Of a DNA stretch of 59,236 nt, positions 53,052-59,236 are shown piece by piece. Origin of the DNA: Lachnospiraceae bacterium (GTDB lineage: Bacteria > Bacillota > Clostridia > Lachnospirales > Lachnospiraceae); assembly GCA_024690605.1 (NCBI GenBank), contig JAILOV010000029.1, forward strand, positions 1 to 59,236. The letters run 5' to 3'. Both the position numbers and the translations under genes were made by a program. Numbering within the stretch: position 1 is the first letter of the stretch; the number at the start of each line of letters is the position of its first letter. Under the pieces are notes generated by a model that searched no databases, was not told where the DNA came from, and saw only the letters and a list, made by a program, of their open reading frames with translations.

Positions 53052-55243
53052 GCCTGTGCTTCCACGGATGCCATCGGACAGAGGGCCGTGATCCGCCGGA
53101 TGAACGCGTCCGTCTCCTCCTCGCTCCTGTCGTAAAGGGCGACAATGTTGCGTGTTGCGGTGTACTCGATATTGATATCGTGTCCGGCGATGTTCTCCCG
53201 CAGTGCTTCCCGGATCATCGGCATGATCTCTCCGGCTTCCCGTCCCTCTTCCTCGTGCTCCCTGCCGGCAACGCCGACATAGAGGATCCGGTACTCCTTG
53301 CCCTTTTTCTCCATCAGTTTCATGATGTAGCAGAGCATGCGGACATGCGCGGGATTCTCGATCGGTTTGCCGGCCAGCATGTCCTTTTGCAGTCTTCCCT
53401 CCAGTTTGGAGGATGTCCGTACGGTGCCGCTCAAATCAGCCGCCTTGCCGTCCACCGTCACGGCCGATAGCTCGCCCTTGTCAAGAAGCTTCAGAAAGAT
53501 CTCCGCCAGCGCCGGGTCGAACTGCGTCCCGGAGCACCGCCGGATCTCGTTGCGCACCTCGTCATCCGTCAGACGTTTTCTGTACACACGGTTCGAGGTC
53601 ATCGCGTCATAGCTGTCCGCCAGGCTCAGGATCCTGGCGATCAGCGGAATGTCCGTGTCGGAAAGCCCGTCCGGGTAGCCCTTGCCGTCGAAACGCTCGT
53701 GATGATAGCGGATGCCGTCCAGCAGTCCTTTGATGCTGCCGCCCATGGTGGACATGATCTCGTAGCCGATCTCCGTATGCTTCTTCATCAGACTGAACTC
53801 TTCTTCCGTCAGCCACCCCACCTTGTTCAGCACATTGTCGGCGACACCGATCTTGCCGATATCATGCACCAGGCCGATATAATGCACGCGCAGGATGTCC
53901 TCCTCCGACAGATCATAGTCCGCAGCCATCTCCCGCGCAAGCCGTCCCGCATAGAATCCCACACGCTCGGAATGTCCGCCCGTGTATTCATCGCGCGCGT
54001 CGATGGCGCCGGCGATCGTCTCGATCGTCGTGATCGTCATGGCCGTCTGATCCTTCTCCCGCGCTTCATACGAGGTCACCTCATCATAGACCATCTGGAT
54101 GATCGTGGCCGTCATGAGCATGATCAACGCCAGGCAGAGGAACACCCCCAGCTGGTGGTACCTGCTGATATAGAATCCGGCCAGTTCCCCAAGGGAAAAA
54201 ACCACGAACAGGATCATGCCCACCATGGTGATCCGGTATTCCCTGACACGCTTGCTGCGGAAATCCTCGACCATGCAGATGATCGCGATCACGGCGCAGA
54301 CGCCGGTCCAGATATGCGACATCACCAATGTCCGGTAGAACGGACAAAGACCGGTCATGTGCAGCAGGATGTTGATCACGATCTGCACGAAGGCCAGACT
54401 CTCCGCGATCATATACCGTTTATGATAGATCCTGTGCTGAACCTCATCAAAATACATGCAGGAAAAGGCGCCGATCAGTTCCACCGTGAGATAGGCAAAA
54501 TACTGTGACAGCGAAGGTCTGGAAAAGATGAACTGCCGGATGGTGGATTCACTGAACACCCACAGCGCGATATCGATCATCAGGATCGCCAGCTGCCGGG
54601 AAGCGCCGATCCGGAATGCCCTTCCCAGAAACAGCGAGGTAACAAGAAGAAGGATGCCCAGGATCAGCACGACGGCGGCGATGGCGAGCACCGGGATGCC
54701 GTTCTGCAGCACGGCGTACCAGGCGTTGTTCCCGTACCCGAATTTCACGCCGTGCAGAACACCCTTCGTCTTCACGCGCAGATCGACCCGGATCTCCTTT
54801 CCGGCGTCCGCATCGCTCAGTTCCACAACGACATAGGCACTGGGGATGTAGAAGCTCATCCCTTCAATAGAGTCCGATGTATATTCCGCGCGCACCTCAC
54901 CGTCAATAGAGACGATGATATCCTCCAGCGCGGGTCGGAACGTCAGGCTCATCCCGTCGGTCAGGTCATCGGGGAGGCGGTTCACGATCACGATCTCCTC
55001 GCCCGGTTTTCTTTCCACGCTGGTCGGTAGCTCGATCGCCGTCTCCGTCCCGTTCTCCACGAGCCGCCAGCCCTCATTGAGATTCCCTGTGGAGAAATCG
55101 CCCATGGGCGCTTCTTCCGCGTTGTTCCCGTCAGCGGCGGCGATCACCATGATCAAAACAGCGAACACAAAAACCGTAAACGTGCCGATCCGCAGCACGT
55201 CATCCCAGATCCTTAATAAACCGCCCTTCTTCGTCTTTTTCAC
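53048..55243 (-). CDS. Membrane HD-GYP phosphodiesterase with extracytoplasmic 7TMR-DISM-like sensor
   Basis: 731 residues. One N-terminal membrane segment (about 20-36), an extracytoplasmic beta domain (45-165), seven membrane segments (175-390), then an HD-GYP domain (400-590) with His460-Asp461 (GLVHDIGKIG), HHERFDGKGYPDGL (GYP 522-524) and LADSYDAMTSNR, complete for c-di-GMP hydrolysis. Residues 640-725 form an extra C-terminal alpha/beta domain (YRILYVGVAG ... IEYTATRNIVALYDRSEEE) that resembles a degenerate GGDEF fold without active site. Both ends overlap neighbours by 4 bases (ATGA): sensor upstream, nrdG downstream. Confidence 0.93.
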   Translation of the reverse strand: MKKTKKGGLLRIWDDVLRIGTFTVFVFAVLIMVIAAADGNNAEEAPMGDFSTGNLNEGWRLVENGTETAIELPTSVERKPGEEIVIVNRLPDDLTDGMSLTFRPALEDIIVSIDGEVRAEYTSDSIEGMSFYIPSAYVVVELSDADAGKEIRVDLRVKTKGVLHGVKFGYGNNAWYAVLQNGIPVLAIAAVVLILGILLLVTSLFLGRAFRIGASRQLAILMIDIALWVFSESTIRQFIFSRPSLSQYFAYLTVELIGAFSCMYFDEVQHRIYHKRYMIAESLAFVQIVINILLHMTGLCPFYRTLVMSHIWTGVCAVIAIICMVEDFRSKRVREYRITMVGMILFVVFSLGELAGFYISRYHQLGVFLCLALIMLMTATIIQMVYDEVTSYEAREKDQTAMTITTIETIAGAIDARDEYTGGHSERVGFYAGRLAREMAADYDLSEEDILRVHYIGLVHDIGKIGVADNVLNKVGWLTEEEFSLMKKHTEIGYEIMSTMGGSIKGLLDGIRYHHERFDGKGYPDGLSDTDIPLIARILSLADSYDAMTSNRVYRKRLTDDEVRNEIRRCSGTQFDPALAEIFLKLLDKGELSAVTVDGKAADLSGTVRTSSKLEGRLQKDMLAGKPIENPAHVRMLCYIMKLMEKKGKEYRILYVGVAGREHEEEGREAGEIMPMIREALRENIAGHDINIEYTATRNIVALYDRSEEETDAFIRRITALCPMASVEAQA

Positions 55244-56286
55244 GAAGTCATGCCTCCGTCAGCCTCTGCGGCACCGGCAGCCCGTCCACTTTCGTCCGTC
55301 GCATCCTTTACCTGGATCACAAAACCGCCGAACCGTCGTCCGTTCGTGCGGATGGCGCTGATCTCAAACCGGTAGACTCTTCCCTTATATTCATAGTTCT
55401 TCCTCACCGGCTCCGAGGGATCTGCCGATCCGGCAAAGGACAGGAGCGGCTGGCGTAAAAAGGTGTTGAACCTGCCGCCGTTCCCGGGGATCCTCTTTTC
55501 CAGTTCCCACTCCTCAAGCTCCGGGAACAGCGCGGTCGCGCACTCGTTGCAGCCCATGAACCGCAGCTTGCGGTCAAAATAGATATACCCGATATTTCTG
55601 ATCCGTTCCTCCAGAATGCTCTGGTTGTTGAAGATGGAATAGTTGTTCAGCCGGATCAGAAGAGACGCATAGACGACCGCACAGACCGTGAAGATCATCG
55701 GCACCAGTTCGACATCCAGATGCACGATACGCTCCACCAGATAGGTGCCGACGGCAAAAACATCGGCGAACAGGAGCGTGTAGACATTGATCCTGCTGAC
55801 CACATTCTTCCTGTTGAGCGAATACAGGCCAATCCCGATGCCCGCGATCGTGTAAGCAAGCAGCATGACGAGATAGACCGTATGCAGCGGACCGTATTCC
55901 TTGTCCAGAAAGGCACCGACGGAATTGGCCTTAAACGCCGCCGACCGGTAGAAGAGCGTTCCCTTTCCCATCGTGCACACGCTCGCGTAGACGAGGAGCT
56001 GGGCCACATACATGGCCATGCGCAGGGGCACCGGCACAGACACCCGGCAGATGCTGCAGATGATGAGCAGAACGATCATCGGCGCGAAGACACCGCCCAC
56101 ATAGGCGATCTTGTTGGCCAGAAGCGCTTCCGCGAGATTCTGTGAGGCAGCCATCGCGAAAAAACCGCCGCTGCTGACCGCGATGATCACGAGAAGCAGG
56201 ATCATGTTGATGTCTATGGCTCTGCTGTAAGCTGTGATCAGCAAAAGCAGAAGCAGTGCGATCCCGAAGCTGACCAGATAGATCAT
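55240..56286 (-). CDS. Output-less 7TM-PAS sensor protein
   Basis: 348 residues. About seven membrane segments fill residues 1-215 (histidine kinase N-terminal 7TM-like), followed by a PAS-like domain (220-330: NIGYIYFDRKLRFMGCNE ... VYRFEISAIRTNGRRFGGFVIQVKDATD). There is no kinase, GGDEF or HD domain after it. It is homologous along its length to residues 1-345 of the HD-GYP protein at 10357-12093, including the landmark DKEYGPLHTVYLV (NREYGPMHTFFYV there). Because its stop overlaps the start of the next HD-GYP gene, it probably acts with that protein, as a split sensor. Confidence 0.85.
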   Translation of the reverse strand: MIYLVSFGIALLLLLLITAYSRAIDINMILLLVIIAVSSGGFFAMAASQNLAEALLANKIAYVGGVFAPMIVLLIICSICRVSVPVPLRMAMYVAQLLVYASVCTMGKGTLFYRSAAFKANSVGAFLDKEYGPLHTVYLVMLLAYTIAGIGIGLYSLNRKNVVSRINVYTLLFADVFAVGTYLVERIVHLDVELVPMIFTVCAVVYASLLIRLNNYSIFNNQSILEERIRNIGYIYFDRKLRFMGCNECATALFPELEEWELEKRIPGNGGRFNTFLRQPLLSFAGSADPSEPVRKNYEYKGRVYRFEISAIRTNGRRFGGFVIQVKDATDESGRAAGAAEADGGMTS

Positions 56287-57020
56287 TTCATCCCCTCCGC
56301 TTCCGCCTGCAGCGTGTCCATGATGACAGCCACCGCCTCCTCCTGCTGAGCCTCCGCGGAGATCGTCGCCGTGCCGTCTCCCCGCTGCAGACCGTAGTTG
56401 CCGAACTGCGCGTGATTGCCGCCGTCGATGACATGCGTGAAATAAAACCGGGATCCCAGCGTGTCCCCCCTGCGCATTCTCTTCGTGTTGATGATGCCGT
56501 CCTCGGAACCGCAGAGCACGATCTCCGTCAGGTCCTCATCCCCCCTTTTGATCAGGTAGGCAGCGCACAGGATCACGCCGTCCAGCCTGTCGCCGTGTAC
56601 CTCCGCGAACTGCGCGGCGATCGCACCGCCGAGAGAATGGCCGCCGACGTACCAGTGCGCGTAATCATAACGGTCCATCACGGCAGCCGCACGGCCGTTG
56701 TCAAACACCGCCAGATGAAACGGCTCCTTCAGAAGGCAGACATCCATCCCAGCCTGCGCAAGGCGCCTGACAAACGGCGCATATGCCGTCTCCTCCACCT
56801 TGGCTCCCGGAAAAAACAGCAGTGCGCGATCCGTCGACGGACCGTCAAAAAACCAGTCGTAATCCGTCTGTGACACGCTGACCCCGTCGCCCGACGCAAG
56901 TGCTTGCACGGCTGTCGCATCGGCATGATAATAACAGCCCGCCCAGCAGAAAAAGCCGATGATCAGTCCGACGATCAGAACCGCCGGTATGATGATTCTT
57001 TTTCGACACAGTTTTTTCAT
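56283..57020 (-). CDS. Membrane-anchored alpha/beta hydrolase
   Basis: 245 residues: N-terminal basic stretch plus one hydrophobic segment (9-28), ending WAGC, which resembles a lipobox but has Trp at -3, so anchoring may be by the helix. The hydrolase domain faces outward: nucleophile GHSLGGAIA, acid in CGSEDGI, base in GGNHAQFGNYG. Small serine hydrolase of the Abhydrolase_5-like group; substrate unknown (peptidoglycan, lipid or ester). First gene of the overlapping chain, with a good promoter at 57035-57063 and a very short leader; stop overlaps the sensor start (ATGA). Confidence 0.87.
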   Translation of the reverse strand: MKKLCRKRIIIPAVLIVGLIIGFFCWAGCYYHADATAVQALASGDGVSVSQTDYDWFFDGPSTDRALLFFPGAKVEETAYAPFVRRLAQAGMDVCLLKEPFHLAVFDNGRAAAVMDRYDYAHWYVGGHSLGGAIAAQFAEVHGDRLDGVILCAAYLIKRGDEDLTEIVLCGSEDGIINTKRMRRGDTLGSRFYFTHVIDGGNHAQFGNYGLQRGDGTATISAEAQQEEAVAVIMDTLQAEAEGMK

Positions 57021-57034
57021 TTTCGTAACTATTC

Positions 57035-57063
57035 AGTTTATCAGATATCAGGGAAATTGACAA
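57035..57063 (-). promoter_or_regulatory. Promoter of the hydrolase-sensor-HD-GYP-nrdG chain
   Basis: On the minus strand TTGTCA (57058-57063), 17-base spacer ending TGA, TAAACT (57035-57040), so both a -35 and an extended -10. The start near 57028 leaves about 8 bases before the ATG, with no Shine-Dalgarno site. Confidence 0.7.
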
Positions 57064-57101
57064 CGGCGTGCTGTTCGTTTCACGATCAGGATAAAGCGCG
57101 C

Positions 57102-57980
57102 TCACAGATCAAACAGACTCATCTGCGGATATCTGTCCGGCAGTTCCTGCATATAACCGAAGCACGCATCCGGCGTACACATGATCCCGTTATCCATGCA
57201 GATCTTTTGAAAAACCGCCGATAATTCTTTTGCATTCGGGCTCGGCAATTCATACGCATTCCCGTATCGCCGGATATACCGTTCTTTCATCCCCGGAAAA
57301 TGCCTGTCAAGTGCCGCGTAATAGTACTCGCGGTCACCGTCCCGCAGCGTCAGGCCCATACCGAAATCGATGATGCCCTTTACGCCCGCCCCGACACATG
57401 CATGAAGGATCGCCGTGATGTTTTCTTCCGTGTCATTGATGAACGGAAGGATGGGCGTGATCCATACAATCGTCGGAATGCCTCTCTCCCGCATCCTTTC
57501 CAGCACTTCGATGCGGCGCTTCGTGTTGCAGACATTCGGTTCCAGGATCCGGCACAGGTCATCATCATAAGTGGTAAGGGTCATCTGGACCACACATTTT
57601 GTGCTGCGGTTGATCTCATCCAGCAGATCGATATCCCGGAGAATAAGGTCGGATTTTGTCTGTATCGCGACCCCGAATTCATGATCGCGGATGATCTCCA
57701 GACATCTCCTTGTCAGCCGCAGTTTTTCTTCGCAGTGCATATACGGATCCGACATGGCGCCCGTACCGATCATGCACTTTTTCCTTTTTGACCGCAGCGC
57801 CGCCTCCAGCAGCTCGGGCGCATTCTGCTTTACCTCTACATCTTCGAAAGGATGCGTGAACTGATAGCACCTGCTGCGGCTGTCACAGTAGATACAGCCG
57901 TGCGTGCATCCCCGATAGATATTCATTCCGCAGCGCCCGCCGCTTCCGGTCAGGATTGATCTGGCATTTGCAAAATGCAT
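57102..57980 (-). CDS. SPL-family radical SAM protein (spore photoproduct lyase-like)
   Basis: 292 residues. Cys-x3-Cys-x2-Cys cluster in YRGCTHGCIYCDSRS near residue 30; MIGTGAMSDPYMHCEEKLRLTR and IQTKSDLILRDIDLL are marks of the SPL/Rv2578c branch, and LTLRDGDREYYYAALDRHFPG is typical of its C-terminal half. True spore photoproduct lyase reverses thymine dimers in spore DNA; this shorter branch is of uncertain substrate. The DNA-repair neighbours (glycosylase 57 bases and alkyltransferase further upstream) support a repair role. RBS AGGAG 12 bases before the ATG. Confidence 0.88.
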   Translation of the reverse strand: MHFANARSILTGSGGRCGMNIYRGCTHGCIYCDSRSRCYQFTHPFEDVEVKQNAPELLEAALRSKRKKCMIGTGAMSDPYMHCEEKLRLTRRCLEIIRDHEFGVAIQTKSDLILRDIDLLDEINRSTKCVVQMTLTTYDDDLCRILEPNVCNTKRRIEVLERMRERGIPTIVWITPILPFINDTEENITAILHACVGAGVKGIIDFGMGLTLRDGDREYYYAALDRHFPGMKERYIRRYGNAYELPSPNAKELSAVFQKICMDNGIMCTPDACFGYMQELPDRYPQMSLFDL

Positions 57981-58037
57981 AATATCAAAAGTCTCCTGTT
58001 ATTTGCATTTCCGCCGGAATACACAAAGATCTTGTTT

Positions 58038-58523
58038 TCATAGAACAGCTTTCCTTATACAGCTCCAGGCAGTTATCAGACGATCCGCAGACCATGCCGC
58101 ATTTGCGGGACTGGTGGACGGAAGACAGACCGCCGGTCTGCCGGTCTCTTTCTCCGAATACCTGCGATAGTATTTATACGCAGTCTGACCGTTAACATAG
58201 ATCTGCCGGATATCGGCATGCTCCAGTATCACGCGCAGGTCATTCGCCGACACGTTTCTGATGCTGGAATCAGACGAGCCGTCTATATCGCATGATCCGA
58301 TCACATCCCAGACTGCGATGTGATTGCGCAGAAGAAACGCCTTCTTTTCCGGGACAGCATGCGGCGTATCTTCCCCATATACCGCGGAAACAACCCTCCA
58401 GAAGCGATTCTGCGGATGCCCGTAAAAGAAACCTTCTTCCCTTGATCTCACGGAAGGAAAGCTTCCCAGTATCAGAATCTCGGAGTTTTCATCATACAAC
58501 GGAGGTATCGGATGTCTGATCAT
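58038..58523 (-). CDS. DNA-deoxyinosine (hypoxanthine) glycosylase, uracil-DNA glycosylase superfamily
   Basis: 161 residues. Motif GSFPSVRSREEGFFYGHPQNRFW (active-site loop of family 6 HDG/Mug-like glycosylases) lies at 20-42 and the second loop LPSTSPANA near 135. These enzymes remove deaminated adenine (hypoxanthine), not uracil, from DNA in characterised relatives. It lies between the alkyltransferase-like gene (gap 33 bases) and the SPL-type gene. Confidence 0.9.
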   Translation of the reverse strand: MIRHPIPPLYDENSEILILGSFPSVRSREEGFFYGHPQNRFWRVVSAVYGEDTPHAVPEKKAFLLRNHIAVWDVIGSCDIDGSSDSSIRNVSANDLRVILEHADIRQIYVNGQTAYKYYRRYSEKETGRPAVCLPSTSPANAAWSADRLITAWSCIRKAVL

Positions 58524-58556
58524 TCATCTCCCTCTCGAAAACGAGTCTGCCGATGT

Positions 58557-59192
58557 TTATCGTTTTGAAATATCCCACTGATATATCGCAAGATCAACCT
58601 TCCCGTCAGAGACGGTTATCCCTTCCGCCTCCAGGAGCATGGCCTGCGCGCCCGGTCCGCCGAAAGCAAATTCACCGGCCAGTTCTCCCTTTGCGTTCAC
58701 AACACGGAAGCAGGGAATACTGTCGGGATCCGGGTTCCTGTGAAGCGCGTTTCCGACTGCCCTGGCCATCTTCCTGTCACCCGCGATCTCCGCGACCTGC
58801 GAATAGGTGGCAACGCGGCCATATGGTATCTTCTTTACCGCTTCATAGATCCTCTTTGAAGGACTGTCACTGACAAGATCATAGCTCTCGGCGATCATCA
58901 GCCTGATATCTTCGTCCGGAATGCTTTCGTCAAGGATGATCGTATTCCAGTGATCCTTGTTCTGATGATATCCCGGTATAACAGATTTATAGATCTTACG
59001 CCAGAAGAACGCCTTCTCCGGAACCACCTTCACATTCAGATTGATGGATCCATCCTTTTCATACGTCCACAGAAACGCCTTTTTATTCCCCTTGAATCTG
59101 ACCAGCTGCCAGTTCGGATCATGGAACGGGGCATCCCGGTAGGTGTCCGGAAAAGAAAGGCCGTATGCCAATGCGTCTTCTCTTGTTTTCAT
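58557..59192 (-). CDS. YjbR/MmcQ domain fused to O6-alkylguanine-DNA alkyltransferase domain
   Basis: 211 residues. Residues 1-108 form a YjbR/MmcQ (DUF419) domain (REDALAYGLSFPDTY, HDPNWQLVRF). Residues 112-205 form an alkyltransferase DNA-binding domain: PYGRVATYSQVAEIAG, ARAVGNALHRNP and active-site segment IPCFRVV with acceptor Cys161. The usual PCHR His is Phe162, so the Cys activation network is altered; it may be a slow transferase or recognition protein. The ATG at 59192 has AAGGGG 8 bases upstream; a GTG at 59201 is the alternative. First complete gene of the repair cluster. Confidence 0.9.
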   Translation of the reverse strand: MKTREDALAYGLSFPDTYRDAPFHDPNWQLVRFKGNKKAFLWTYEKDGSINLNVKVVPEKAFFWRKIYKSVIPGYHQNKDHWNTIILDESIPDEDIRLMIAESYDLVSDSPSKRIYEAVKKIPYGRVATYSQVAEIAGDRKMARAVGNALHRNPDPDSIPCFRVVNAKGELAGEFAFGGPGAQAMLLEAEGITVSDGKVDLAIYQWDISKR

Positions 59193-59197
59193 GGCAT

Positions 59198-59236
59198 TCA
59201 CCCCTTGCCCTCCAGGTAATCCACGATAGGTTCAAT
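59198..59236 (-). CDS. 3' end of an upstream gene (partial)
   Basis: On the minus strand the frame from the window edge reads IEPIVDYLEGKG followed by TGA at 59198-59200, immediately before the alkyltransferase start. Twelve codons are too few to name a product, but they look coding and suggest the repair cluster continues upstream. Confidence 0.4.
   Translation of the reverse strand: MEPIVDYLEGKG

Noticed and set aside
55240..56286. Reading the 348-aa sensor as a broken HD-GYP pseudogene
   Set aside because: It ends at a stop that overlaps the next start codon as ATGA with intact neighbours and no HD-GYP remnant downstream in its frame, so it looks like a designed short gene.
56283..57020. 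Calling the hydrolase a lipoprotein
   Set aside because: WAGC resembles a lipobox but Trp at -3 is not accepted by the usual rule; described as membrane anchored instead.

Overview
The window reads as chromosomal DNA of a strictly anaerobic, GC-rich member of the Firmicutes (class Clostridia, most likely Lachnospiraceae). Supporting signs: an oxygen-sensitive class III ribonucleotide reductase with its activase; a Re-citrate-synthase-like enzyme next to isocitrate dehydrogenase; LplB/LplC/LipO-type sugar uptake genes with a membrane AraC regulator; a SpoVB/MurJ-like flippase; PadR-DUF1700-DUF4097 genes; many c-di-GMP proteins; AGGAGG ribosome binding sites. I see no rRNA, tRNA, CRISPR array, insertion sequence or prophage, and no gap above 300 bases lacks a gene.

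Layout. 1-4400 (-): a tripartite ABC exporter (ATPase, double-FtsX permease, HlyD adaptor; the adaptor runs off the window). 4600-8420: two small Cys-containing proteins with double-glycine leader-like N-termini, a membrane histidine kinase whose phospho-accepting His is Arg, and a hypothetical protein. 8600-12100 (+): padR, DUF1700, DUF4097 and an HD-GYP phosphodiesterase. 12050-16000 (-): leuS, a spermidine-synthase-like protein and a prepilin peptidase. 16100-19600 (-): a DUF5722 secreted glycosidase and an EAL phosphodiesterase. 19780-21450 (+): lipid/polysaccharide flippase. 21500-24090 (-): trpS and glgA. 24300-27740 (-): purine permease, a surface lipoprotein fusing a transglutaminase-like domain to a complete barnase domain, and an overlapping barstar gene. 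27800-32470 (-): a sugar MFS carrier and carB. 32560-43110 (-): a sugar-responsive unit (hypothetical protein, AraC regulator, LplB, LplC, binding lipoprotein, esterase, sugar-sensing diguanylate cyclase). 43200-46920: a CBS-containing family II pyrophosphatase and a divergent ABC-F ATPase. 46900-49600 (-): Re-citrate-synthase-like and icd. 49700-57000 (-): hydrolase, sensor, HD-GYP, nrdG (three ATGA overlaps in a row) and nrdD. 57100-59236 (-): a DNA repair cluster.

How the parts may work together. The lipoprotein ribonuclease directly downstream of a nucleobase permease suggests either RNA scavenging or a surface-displayed toxin, with barstar protecting the cell. The sugar locus couples uptake, extracellular/oligosaccharide deacylation and a diguanylate cyclase with a LacI-like ligand domain, so sugar availability may set c-di-GMP; four c-di-GMP enzymes and a prepilin peptidase lie in the window. 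The 5-gene chain hydrolase-sensor-HD-GYP-nrdG-nrdD ties a signalling module to anaerobic dNTP synthesis.

All functional calls rest on reading motifs and overall resemblance by eye; no database search was run. The points I consider most worth following up are the transglutaminase-barnase/barstar locus, the leader peptide/degenerate kinase locus, and the paralogous hypothetical proteins at 4910-6616 and 41539-43113.
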